From: Streptosporangium subroseum
GTDB lineage: Bacteria > Actinomycetota > Actinomycetes > Streptosporangiales > Streptosporangiaceae
Length of the DNA stretch: 64,000 nt
Direction: 5' to 3'
Assembly: GCF_900188345.1 (NCBI RefSeq)
Contig: NZ_FZOD01000002.1
Coordinates: 289,630 to 353,629, forward strand
Position numbers and translations under genes: made by a program. The stretch's first letter is position 1; each line of letters begins with the position of its first letter. Below the pieces are notes generated by a model. That model did no database searches. It saw nothing but the letters and a program-made list of their open reading frames with translations, and was not told where the DNA came from. Positions 43,541 to 52,874 of the stretch are shown piece after piece.

Positions 43541-44152
43541 TCAAGCTGAGCCTCGTAGGTTTTCTGTCACAAGTGCGTTCTGCGTGCTGTTGAGCCAGTC
43601 GCTGCTCAGCAAAGCGCCACTTGTCAAAGATATTAGGGCGAGAAGCGCCGAGTCCTGGTACCGACCCGGGGTCGACCACCAGGCTGAGCGGACCGCCGCG
43701 ATATTCTCGGCCAGAGCTGTTGTCTCGTCCAATTTCGGGTCGCGCAGGACGTTCGTGGTGCTCATCTGCACCTGTCCGTCAGCGGAATAGAAGAGGCGAT
43801 GCTGTACTGCCCCGGCCTCCCAACGAATGCCCCAGATGAAGGAACTCTCACCGAGGAGCGATGCAAGCCGCTCCTGGGTACCGGTAATATCGTAGGTGTC
43901 AAAGAAGAAGTACCCTCCCTCGTAGAAGTCGAGAAAGATTCTTGGGCTCTCTTCGTCGTCTTCCATACCCTCTTTCACGTGGACTTCTTCAAGATGGAAG
44001 TCGTGTACACCCGAGAGGGCATCTCCGATCTGCTGAACAGAATGGAGGCCATCTATTGGTTCGACCACCGTCCAGGCAATATGGTTGCACAGGATCCACT
44101 CGTTGACGGCGAGGACGGAATCATAATGGGCGATCAGTTCCTGCGCGTTCAC
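43541..44152 (-). CDS. Hypothetical island protein
   Basis: 203 aa, unrecognised. Strongly acidic first half (VHVKEGMEDDEESPRIFLDFYEGGYFFFDTYD), then WGIRWEAGAVQHRLFYSADGQVQMS. Soluble, no signal. GTG start at 44152. Base composition is less GC-rich than core genes, in keeping with the island. Confidence 0.55.
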   Translation of the reverse strand: MNAQELIAHYDSVLAVNEWILCNHIAWTVVEPIDGLHSVQQIGDALSGVHDFHLEEVHVKEGMEDDEESPRIFLDFYEGGYFFFDTYDITGTQERLASLLGESSFIWGIRWEAGAVQHRLFYSADGQVQMSTTNVLRDPKLDETTALAENIAAVRSAWWSTPGRYQDSALLALISLTSGALLSSDWLNSTQNALVTENLRGSA

Positions 44153-44345
44153 GGTGGCTCCAACAAGGATGGGCGTGGATGCATTTCGGACCCCATACCA
44201 TATCGCAATACATTTCTTGCGATCTAGGGATTGCCGTACGATTCATCTCGCCGTTACCCGGCCCATCTGGCACTAGGAAAAATGGTTCGATATCCACCCG
44301 GACCTCTGACGGATAGTTCCTTGCGCTCGGCGCATTTCTCGGGTG

Positions 44346-44471
44346 TCAGGCGTTCGAAGACGCTGGGGGCCGGCTTTGGAGGTTGTCGGCAAGCGGATGG
44401 ATGGCGAGGGCGCCGACCTTCACCGATGCGGGTGCCAGTGCAACGTCCTCAACACCGGTGAGTTCAGCCAT
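44346..44471 (-). CDS. Possible 41-residue peptide gene
   Basis: The frame starting at ATG 44471 has a strong GGAGG with a 4-base gap and encodes MAELTGVEDVALAPASV followed by a Leu/Asn/Ser-rich tail. No match to a known family. Apart from this frame nothing is seen in 44153-44638. Confidence 0.3.
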   Translation of the reverse strand: MAELTGVEDVALAPASVKVGALAIHPLADNLQSRPPASSNA

Positions 44472-44638
44472 TTCGCCTCCGTGTCGGTCCGGTTCCTCCC
44501 GAGGGCGGCCGTTCTGTGGCGCTTGTATGCCTCCCGGCCTCCATCGTGCCGACGGCACCGAGAACCAACCCCTTCACCGATGGCTCCGAGTGGGCCGGGA
44601 GGGGTCGTGTTTCCGGTTGAGTGGGCTGTCGGGCTGGG

Positions 44639-44668
44639 TCAGGCGGCGAGGGTGGCGTGCATCTCCCA
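44639..44668. repeat. Right 30-bp direct repeat (pirin 3' end)
   Basis: Exact partner of 41757-41786; includes the pirin stop codon and last nine codons. Confidence 0.85.
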
Positions 44669-45385
44669 GAGGAGGATCTCGGCCGATTCGGTCGCGGTGA
44701 CGCGCTGGCCGCCGGTGGCGGTGAACCGTACGGCGTCGCCTTCGGTGAGCGGGCCTGCTCCCTCCAGGTCGACGGTGCCGCGGGGTACGAACAGGTGCAG
44801 GAACGGGGCCTCGGGCAACTCCACGCTCTGGCCGGCCTCCAGCCTGGCCACGTGCAGCGCGGCGTACTTGTTGTTGATCCGGATCGCGCTGCGTCCCGCA
44901 TCCCTGGCCATTCCGGAGGCGACCGGGATCAGGCCGCCGCTGAGCAGTTCGCCGTCGATCTCCAGCTGCTCGTATCCGGGGGTGATCCCGGCCTCGTCGG
45001 GAACGACCCACATCTGCACGAAGCGCACCGGATCGGTGTGCTTCTCACCCTGCATCCGCCAGGAGTCGTTCTTCTCCGAGTGCAGGATGCCGGTTCCGGC
45101 GCTCATCCGTTGCGCCAGTCCCGGATAGATCACTCCGGAGTGTCCCTCGGAGTCCTGGTGGACGAGGGAGCCGCGCAGCACCCACGTGACGATCTCCATG
45201 TCCTGGTGCGGGTGGGTGTCGAAGCCGGTGCCGGGCTTGACGACGTCGTCGTTGTTGACCAGCAGCACGCCGTGGTGGCTGTTGGCGGGGTCCTGGTGGC
45301 GGCCGAACGAGAACGAATGCTTGGAGTCGAGCCAGGGGATCTTGGTGGCGAAGCGGTCGGCGGACCTGCGGATGTCGACGGTCAT
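44639..45385 (-). CDS. Pirin family protein
   Basis: 248 aa bicupin. The N-terminal metal site is seen as PHQDMEIVTWVLRGSLVHQDS with GFDTHPHQ; IYPGLAQRMSAGTGILHSEKN and FVQMWVVPDEAGITPGYEQ are pirin blocks. Roles proposed for pirins are quercetinase-type oxygenase or redox co-regulator. ATG at 45385 with GAGAGGA upstream. Its last 30 bases are repeated exactly 2.9 kb away. Confidence 0.9.
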   Translation of the reverse strand: MTVDIRRSADRFATKIPWLDSKHSFSFGRHQDPANSHHGVLLVNNDDVVKPGTGFDTHPHQDMEIVTWVLRGSLVHQDSEGHSGVIYPGLAQRMSAGTGILHSEKNDSWRMQGEKHTDPVRFVQMWVVPDEAGITPGYEQLEIDGELLSGGLIPVASGMARDAGRSAIRINNKYAALHVARLEAGQSVELPEAPFLHLFVPRGTVDLEGAGPLTEGDAVRFTATGGQRVTATESAEILLWEMHATLAA

Positions 45386-45620
45386 GGCGATCCTCTCTCG
45401 TCTATTTGATTGAACCTTCAACCGATCGGTGCTCCGAGATGTTCCCGGGGCTTCTCGGCGGCAGGCAATCTTGCCCACCTGGTCGAATACACGCCGGAAA
45501 TCACGCGTAACACGGGATAGCCGCTTATTCGTTATACCTTTGATCTTGCAGGTCAAGATTGCTTCGAAGAGATTGACCGGAGTTGTCAGGTTCTCGTCGA
45601 CCCTCTGGGAGAGCTCCTCG

Positions 45621-47588
45621 ATGAACAAGTGGAAGACAGTCCTCATCGCGCTGGCGGTAGCCGTACCTTCCGGTGTTCTGCCCGCCGCGGCCGCGCAACC
45701 CGCGACCGCACAACCCGCGACCGCGCCGATCGAGAACAACGAGACCCAGCCGGTCTACTCGCGGGCCGACGCCCTGACCGAGACCGTGTTCGTCGAGGTC
45801 GCCCGGGTCGACAGCGACTCCGACGGCCGCCCCGATCGGGTCGCGGTCGACATCATGCGGCCCAAGGAGACCGCGGCGGGGCTGAAGGTCCCGGTCATCA
45901 TGGAGGCCAGCCCCTACTACGCGGGCGGCAACGACGTGCCCAACCACGTCGTGGACCTCGACGGCTCGGACCCCGCGGGCATGGAATACCGGCACAACAA
46001 ATTCAGCGACCTGCGTGACGAGATGTTCGGTCTTGACGACTCGAGCGCGGCCCGGGCGATCGCGCCGCCCTTCACCGGCTACTACGACAACTACTTCGTC
46101 CCCCGTGGCTACGCGGTCGCGCTGGTGGAGAACCTCGGCTCGGGCCGCGCGACAGGCTGCCCGACGACCGGTCTGGGCAACGAGACCGCCGGGCCCAAGG
46201 CCGCGATCGAATGGCTCAACGGCCGGGCCCGCGGGTTCGACGTGGCCGGAAAAGAGATCAAGGCCGACTGGTCCACCGGCAGGGTCGGCATGATCGGCGT
46301 CTCCTACAACGGCACGCTCCCCAACGCCGTCGCCGCCACCGGGGTCCAGGGGCTCAAGACCATCGTGCCGATCGCCGCCATCTCCTCCTGGTACGACTAC
46401 TACCGCGCCAATGGCGGCGTCCTGGCTCCCGGCGGCTACCAGGGTGAGGACGCCGACGTGCTCGCCCGCTACGTCCTGACCCGCGACGACGCCGAACACG
46501 CCTGTGGCGCGCTCATCAATCGGATCGAACAGGACCAGGATCGCGTCACCGGCGACTACTCCAGATTCTGGGACGATCGCAACTACCTCAACGACGTGAA
46601 AAAGGTCCGCGCCAGCGTGTTCCTGGTGCACGGTCTCAACGACTGGAACGTCAAGACCAAGCAGGCCGTCCAGTGGTGGAACGCGCTCGCCAAGCGGGAC
46701 GTGCCGCGCAAGATCTGGCTGCACCAGGGCGCCCACTTCAACCCGTTCTCCTTCGCCCAGCGCAACGCCGAGTGGCTGCGCCAGCTTCACCACTGGTTCG
46801 ACTTCTACCTGTACGGCCTGCGCAACGGCATCATGGACGAGCCGCAGGCGGACGTGGAGTCGGGTCCCGGCCAGTGGGCCCAGCACGCCTCGTGGCCGCT
46901 GCCGGGCACGCGTGATGTGTGGCTGAACCTCTCCGCGGGCAGGGACGGCCGCAACGGCGTTCTGAGCGACAGGCGCCCCCGGGGAGACGCCGTCGAGTCC
47001 TTCGTCGACCAGAACGTCCGCACCGCCGAGCAGCTCGCCGAGAACGTCGAGACCACCGATCCCAACCGGCTGGCCTACCTGTCCGACCCCGTGGCCAGGG
47101 ACGTGCGCCTGTCCGGCACCCCGAAGGTCTCGGTGAGGGCGGCCTTCCAGGGCGGGCACTCGCCGTACCTGACGGCACTGCTGGTCGACTACGGCACCGA
47201 CGCCCGCGCCTACGGCTCGGTCGTCTACGGCACCACCCCGGTCTGCTACGGCCAGGGAGTGCCGGGCGACACGGGCTGCGCCCGCCTCGCCGAACACGTC
47301 ACGATGACCGCCCCCTACAAGATCATCACCAGGGGGTGGATCGACGTCCGCAACCGTGAGTCCGACTCCCGGACCGAACTGCTCCGCGAGGGCGGTTTCT
47401 ACGACTTCGACATCGACCTCCAGCCCAACGACTACGTCGTCAAGGCCGGCCACCGGATCGGTGTCGTGCTCATCTCCACCGACCACGACTTCACCCTCCG
47501 CCTGCCCGCCGGGACGGGCGTCTCCGTCGAGCCGGGCGACAGCTCGGTCACGCTTCCCCTGGTCGGCGGCCGCGCCGCCCTCGGCTAG
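45621..47588 (+). CDS. Secreted CocE/NonD hydrolase (Xaa-Pro dipeptidyl-peptidase type)
   Basis: 655 aa. Signal peptide KTVLIALAVAVPSGVLPAAAA followed by a QPAT repeat. Alpha/beta hydrolase with nucleophile serine in GVSYNGTLPNAVA, acid in LVHGLNDWNVKTKQ and histidine in LHQGAHFNPF; the C-terminal PepX_C jelly roll runs from about 420. Likely cleaves Xaa-Pro dipeptides or esters outside the cell. Start ATG 45621 with GGGAGAG upstream. Confidence 0.88.
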   Translation: MNKWKTVLIALAVAVPSGVLPAAAAQPATAQPATAPIENNETQPVYSRADALTETVFVEVARVDSDSDGRPDRVAVDIMRPKETAAGLKVPVIMEASPYYAGGNDVPNHVVDLDGSDPAGMEYRHNKFSDLRDEMFGLDDSSAARAIAPPFTGYYDNYFVPRGYAVALVENLGSGRATGCPTTGLGNETAGPKAAIEWLNGRARGFDVAGKEIKADWSTGRVGMIGVSYNGTLPNAVAATGVQGLKTIVPIAAISSWYDYYRANGGVLAPGGYQGEDADVLARYVLTRDDAEHACGALINRIEQDQDRVTGDYSRFWDDRNYLNDVKKVRASVFLVHGLNDWNVKTKQAVQWWNALAKRDVPRKIWLHQGAHFNPFSFAQRNAEWLRQLHHWFDFYLYGLRNGIMDEPQADVESGPGQWAQHASWPLPGTRDVWLNLSAGRDGRNGVLSDRRPRGDAVESFVDQNVRTAEQLAENVETTDPNRLAYLSDPVARDVRLSGTPKVSVRAAFQGGHSPYLTALLVDYGTDARAYGSVVYGTTPVCYGQGVPGDTGCARLAEHVTMTAPYKIITRGWIDVRNRESDSRTELLREGGFYDFDIDLQPNDYVVKAGHRIGVVLISTDHDFTLRLPAGTGVSVEPGDSSVTLPLVGGRAALG

Positions 47589-47603
47589 TCCTTTCCGGTA
47601 GGC

Positions 47604-47640
47604 GGGCCGCCGCGGGGGATCGACTTCCCCGCGACGGCCC
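47604..47640 (+). terminator. Terminator hairpin after the CocE/NonD gene
   Basis: GGGCCG-C-CGCGGGG (47604-47617) pairs with CCCCGCG-A-CGGCCC (47627-47640): 13 bp with one mismatch and a 9-nt loop, 16 bp past the stop. Confidence 0.75.
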
Positions 47641-47695
47641 GTACGGATTCCGGCCCTTGACGGAGAAGCGGCCCACTGATGAAGTGAGCCGCGAT

Positions 47696-48382
47696 ATGCG
47701 TCGTTTGAGGAGCTCACCAGCGGGCCGATGGCGTCGGTGGACACCGTTCGCCATGGTCGTCGTGGGACTGATGGCCGTCGGGCTCGCCGTAGGCGGGGTC
47801 CGGCTCGACGCCACGTTCGACCTGGACGCCTTCGTCCCGGACCTCTCCGCGCAGAGCCCCCTCCCGGACCAGGGCCGGAACATCGACTCCAGGCCCGGGG
47901 AGGACGACCCGCTGGGGGAGTTCTCCTTCTGGGCCGTGGTCATGATCGGCTCCGTGCTCGCCGCGCCCGTGATCGTCATGCTGATCCGGATGCTCGCGCG
48001 ACCCGACGACCGGCCGCCCCCGCCCCGCCCGGCACAGGAGAAACCGGTGGCCGCCGCTGCCGACGGCGGCGAGGTGCGGGCCGCGCTCAGGGCGGCCCTG
48101 GCCGACCTCGACGCCGGGGACGACCCGCGCCGCGCGGTGATCGCCTGCTGGCTCCGGCTGGAACACGTCGCCGCCGGGTCCGGAACCCCGCGCATGGCCG
48201 CCGACACCACGGCGGACCTGGTCGCCCGGCTGCTCGCCGTACACAAGGTGGGCGAACCCGCCCTGGACCGCCTCGCGGGCGCCTACCGTCAGGCGCGTTA
48301 CGCCCCGCACGAGGTGGCCGAATCGCTGCGCGACACGGCTCGCCGCGCACTGGCCGAGGTGGACGCGGAGCTGTCGTCTTGA
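47696..48382 (+). CDS. DUF4129 membrane protein
   Basis: 228 aa. Two membrane helices (about 20-38 and 80-103) and a C-terminal cytoplasmic DUF4129 domain (RRAVIACWLRLEHVAAGSGTPR, then ADLVARLL and YRQARYAPHEV). Typical companion of MoxR/DUF58 operons. ATG 47696 chosen; TTG at 47657 with an upstream extension is possible. Confidence 0.75.
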   Translation: MRRLRSSPAGRWRRWTPFAMVVVGLMAVGLAVGGVRLDATFDLDAFVPDLSAQSPLPDQGRNIDSRPGEDDPLGEFSFWAVVMIGSVLAAPVIVMLIRMLARPDDRPPPPRPAQEKPVAAAADGGEVRAALRAALADLDAGDDPRRAVIACWLRLEHVAAGSGTPRMAADTTADLVARLLAVHKVGEPALDRLAGAYRQARYAPHEVAESLRDTARRALAEVDAELSS

Positions 48383-48777
48383 CGGCCGTCCTGTGGCATC
48401 TCGGGATCGTCGCCGTCGCCGTCGCGCTGGCCGTCGTGATCGTACGCCGGGTCCCGGTCGTCCTGTCGAGGCCGCCCGCCCAACCACGGGCGACCCGGAC
48501 CGGAGAGCCGGCGGACCGGGCGTTCGCCGAAGTCAGATGGTGGGAGCACCGGCTCGCCTCCACCCGGGACGACCTGCCGAGGTTCCGCTCGCTCGTCCAG
48601 CCCCGCCTGGCCGAGCTGGCCGTGGAACGACTCCGCCAGCGGCACGGCGCGACCGGCCCCGCCCGCGCCTCGGAGATCCTCGACGCCGAACTGTACAAAC
48701 TGATCACCGTCCCCGCGACGGCGGTCCCTACCCGCGCCGAGCTGGCCCGCCTGGTCGCGCGCATCGAGGAGATATAG
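48379..48777 (+). CDS. Single-pass membrane protein of the MoxR operon
   Basis: 132 aa. TTG start at 48379 overlapping the previous stop (TTGA). One N-terminal helix (LWHLGIVAVAVALAVVIV), then a helical cytoplasmic body. No named family, but regularly placed before moxR in actinomycetes. Confidence 0.7.
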   Translation: MTAVLWHLGIVAVAVALAVVIVRRVPVVLSRPPAQPRATRTGEPADRAFAEVRWWEHRLASTRDDLPRFRSLVQPRLAELAVERLRQRHGATGPARASEILDAELYKLITVPATAVPTRAELARLVARIEEI

Positions 48778-49754
<977 letters not shown>

Positions 49755-49755
<1 letters not shown>

Positions 49756-51005
49756 TGTGGACCTCGACCCCGGCGCTGCGGCGTGCGGTCGCCTTCAGCG
49801 TCGGGCTGTGCCTGCTCGCGGTGACGTTCGGCCGGATGGACCTGCTGGTCATGGCCGTGCCGTTCGCACTGGGCACGGCTCTCACCCTGCGCTCCCGGCC
49901 GGCCGGGCCACCCCGGGCCGCCCTGCGTCTCGACGACGTCGCCGTCGTCGAGGGCGGTGACGTCAGCGCCTCGGTCACCGTGGACGGCGACCACTCGACG
50001 TTGTGCGTCGTCAGTCCCGACGTCTCGCCCGGCCTGGGCCAGGATGTCATGCACCACGTCGCGTCGTTGCCCGCCGACGTGGCGCTCACCGGCACGGCCA
50101 GGCGCTGGGGCGTCCACTCGCTGGGGCCGGTGCGGGTCCGGGTGATCGCCTGCGACGGGCTGCTGGAGTTTCCCGAGCTGGTGCTGCCCCCCGAGACCGT
50201 GCGGGCACTCCCGGCCGCCGAGCCGTTCGTCTCGCGCGCCTTCGTGCCCCGGGCCGACGGGATGTCCGGGGTTCACCGCTCCCGCCGGTCCGGCGAGGGA
50301 GGGGAGCTCGCCGGAGTACGGCCCTACCGGTCGGGCGACCGGTTGCGCCGCATCGACTGGCGGACCACCCTGCGCACCCGCGAGCCGTACGTCAACGCCA
50401 CCCAGCCCGAACGCGACGCCGGGATCGTCCTGCTGCTGGACGTCCTGCACGAGGCGGGCGGCGACGACGACGGTACGGCGAGCGTGCTGGACGCCACGGT
50501 CCGGGCCGCCGCCGCGATCGCCGAGCACTACACCCGTCAGGGTGACCGGGTCTCCCTGACCGAGTTCGGGCCCCGGCTGCGGCGGCTGCCCCCCGGCACG
50601 GGCCGGCGGCACCACCTGGCCCAGCTCGCCTGGCTGGCCGACACCAGAGCCATGCCCGAAGGCTGGGACGCATTGGGCGACCGGCCGCCGATCGCCGGAC
50701 CACCGGCCTCGAACGCCCTGGTCATCATGTTGACCCCGCTCCTGGACCCGCGTAGCGCCACCGCCCTGGCCACCCTGGCCCGCACCCGCCGCTCCCTGGT
50801 CGCGGTCGACACCCTGCCCGCCGGTCTCCACCTCCGGAGAGCCGGCGAATGGTCGGATCTGGCCGAGCGGCTCTGGCGGCTGGAACGCGAGAACACCATC
50901 GGCCGCCTGCGTGAGGTCGGGGTGCCGGTCGAGGTCTGGCGTGGCTCGGGCAGCCTGGACGCGGTCCTGCGAGACGTCGCCCGGATCGTCGCGGTGCCGC
51001 GATGA
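49755..51005 (+). CDS. DUF58 domain membrane protein
   Basis: 416 aa. Two N-terminal helices, then the DUF58 signature GELAGVRPYRSGDRLRRIDWRTTLRTREPYV at about 195-225 and a vWA-like C-terminal region. Works with MoxR. ATG at 49755 overlaps the MoxR stop. Confidence 0.88.
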
Positions 51006-51520
51006 GCAGATTGCACTCGCTGAGCTGGCGGGCGCTGGTGTGGGCCTGCGGAACAACGGCACTGCTCGTCGCCATGCCGCCGGACTATCGCGCCGGGATC
51101 GTGATGCCGCTGCTCGCCGCCCTGATCGGCCTGCTCACCGCGGCGGAGCCGGAGAGCGCCTGGGTGCTCTCCCTGGAGGTCGTCACCGTAGTGTCCTGGC
51201 TGCTGACCACCGTCGTGTACGGCTACTCCCCGTCCTGGATCGTGGCGCTGGCCATCGGGGCGCTCCTCTACCTGCACCATGCGATGGCCGCCATCGCCGC
51301 TCACGTGCCGGTGCCGGCGCGCATTCCCGTCTCCCTGCTCACCGCGTGGCTGGGCCGGGTCGGTGTTGTGCTCGCCGCGTCCGTCGTCGTCTGCCTGCCC
51401 ATCACCGCGCTGGCCGGCGCCCCCTTCGTGATTCCGTCGGCCGTGGCCGTCATCCTCGGCGCCGGGGGAGCGCTGGGTGTCGCCCACCTTCTGACGCGGC
51501 CGGGCACGAGGGGGCGCTGA
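51002..51520 (+). CDS. Multi-pass membrane protein of the MoxR operon
   Basis: 172 aa with about five hydrophobic helices and no soluble domain. ATG overlaps the DUF58 stop (ATGA). Last gene of the five-gene operon. Function unknown. Confidence 0.75.
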   Translation: MSRLHSLSWRALVWACGTTALLVAMPPDYRAGIVMPLLAALIGLLTAAEPESAWVLSLEVVTVVSWLLTTVVYGYSPSWIVALAIGALLYLHHAMAAIAAHVPVPARIPVSLLTAWLGRVGVVLAASVVVCLPITALAGAPFVIPSAVAVILGAGGALGVAHLLTRPGTRGR

Positions 51521-51619
51521 CACGGGAGGCGGCCGGTCACCGGATACGGCATATTATTGCAACCTTTTCGCAACTGCGGCTTTTTCGCAGAAGGGGTCCT
51601 GGTTCGATACTGTGATCTT

Positions 51620-52129
51620 GTGACCAGAGACTTCACGGTGTTCCCGGCCTCGAAGGGCGACGGGGATGTAGTGGGCGAGATCCATGCGGAGTCATGGAAG
51701 GCGGCCTACGCCGGCTTCTTCTCTCCGGAGTTCTTCGCCGAAGCGGTGAGGCGGCGGCGCCACAAATGGCACGACGTGCTCGCCGAGGGCAAGGACACGG
51801 CCATGCTGGCCGCGCTGGACGGGCGGCCGCTGGCCTACTCCTACTTCGGCTCCTCACCGGCGCGGCCGGAGTCGGCGGAGATCTTCGGCTTCTACGGCCA
51901 CCCGGACGGCTGGGGAAGCGGGATCGCGAGTGTCCTGATGACCGCGTCCCTGCAAAGGATGCGTGAGGACGGCTTCGGCGGGGTCCATCTCTGGACGCTC
52001 CGTGACACGCTCCAGTCCCGCCGCTTCTACGCCAAGAACGGCTTCGCGGAGTCAGGTGCGGTCCGCGGCCACGACTTCGGTGACGGCAACCCGATCGAGC
52101 AGGTCGAGTACGAGCTGGTCCTTCGCTGA
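51620..52129 (+). CDS. GNAT family N-acetyltransferase
   Basis: 169 aa. GNAT fold with motif A GHPDGWGSGIASVLMTASLQRM and motif B SRRFYAKNGFAESG; EIHAESWKAAYAGFFSPEFF is the usual alpha1-alpha2. A TACTGT -10 box at 51608-51613 puts the transcript start near the GTG at 51620, so it is probably leaderless. Acceptor unknown. Confidence 0.85.
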   Translation: MTRDFTVFPASKGDGDVVGEIHAESWKAAYAGFFSPEFFAEAVRRRRHKWHDVLAEGKDTAMLAALDGRPLAYSYFGSSPARPESAEIFGFYGHPDGWGSGIASVLMTASLQRMREDGFGGVHLWTLRDTLQSRRFYAKNGFAESGAVRGHDFGDGNPIEQVEYELVLR

Positions 52130-52175
52130 CGGCCCGAGAAGCCCGCGGTCGCCGACGGCGCCCTCGCGTCCGGGT

Positions 52176-52222
52176 CGGAGAAGCCGGAGGAAGCCAGAGG
52201 AAGCCAGAGGAAGCCGGAGAAG
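52176..52222. repeat. Short 10-bp tandem repeats
   Basis: About four units of (G/A)GAGGAAGCC in a row after the acetyltransferase gene. The 130-bp stretch around it shows no gene. Confidence 0.6.
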
Positions 52223-52363
52223 GAGCCCGGTCCGCCACGACCGGCCGTTCGACCGCTAACCCTGATTGTTTACCGGACGCTCCCTAAGGCCTGACCCTGG
52301 CTTGTCCCTGACTTTGACTCGCGCCTCTGCCGCTGGGCCGTACCGGCGCATAGCGTTGTGGGC

Positions 52364-52534
52364 ATGGGACGAATTCTGTTGATCGTGGCGGCCGTGGTGC
52401 TCGCCTTTTGCCTGCTCGGCTCGCTCATGGGCATCATCTTCGGACTGCTCAAGTGGGCCCTGATCATCGGCCTGGTGGCCGTGGTGGTCATGTTCGTGGC
52501 CAAGCTCTTCCGCTCCTCCCACATCCGGGACTGA
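52364..52534 (+). CDS. Small two-helix membrane protein
   Basis: 56 aa, starting MGRILLIVAAVVLAFCLLGS, with two closely packed hydrophobic segments (4-28 and 31-47) and a basic tail ending SSHIRD. It stands alone with TTGACT 45 bp upstream and its own 11-bp terminator hairpin downstream. Unknown function; such proteins are widespread in actinomycetes. Confidence 0.65.
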   Translation: MGRILLIVAAVVLAFCLLGSLMGIIFGLLKWALIIGLVAVVVMFVAKLFRSSHIRD

Positions 52535-52560
52535 TCGCCGGCCGGTGGGCTCCCTGGCCG

Positions 52561-52586
52561 GGACGCCGCCCAGACGGGCGGCGTCC
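52561..52586 (+). terminator. Terminator hairpin after the small membrane protein
   Basis: GGACGCCGCCC (52561-52571) and its complement (52576-52586) with a 4-nt loop. The remainder of the 340-bp gap up to 52874 shows no gene. Confidence 0.75.
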
Positions 52587-52874
52587 ACCCGGCCCTCTCC
52601 GGGTCTCCTCTTCCGTCGCCCGCCCGTGTAAAGCCCTGGAAAGAGGGCACGTGGCCGATGCCGGATCCTCTCCTCCGCTCCCTGAGCGGGCGGAGGGGAT
52701 ACTGGATGACAGGGGGACAGGACGCCCGATCTCCGTGGACTCCCGCCTGCGCCTCCTACGGCCTGCGCCGCAGGAGGCCGGTCCGTTCTCGCAGGTGGGC
52801 CGATCGTCCCCGCCGAAAGCTCTCAAGCCCGACCGCCCCGTCGTCTGAGGGCGACGGTTGCCGAGGAGGTACCG

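Larger units (their letters stand above)
41757..44668. mobile_element. 2.9-kb island bounded by 30-bp direct repeats
   Basis: The segment between the two repeats is AT-richer than its surroundings. It carries only small lineage-specific genes (a secreted cysteine protein, two unknown proteins, one tiny frame). Repeats equal to the 3' end of a gene are the usual scar of site-specific integration. No integrase is present, so it would be a remnant or a mobilised passenger. The other explanation is decay of a tandem second pirin gene. Confidence 0.45.

Noticed and set aside
45525..47744. 739-codon open frame on the - strand
   Set aside because: Antisense of the CocE/NonD hydrolase, which has signal peptide and catalytic triad.
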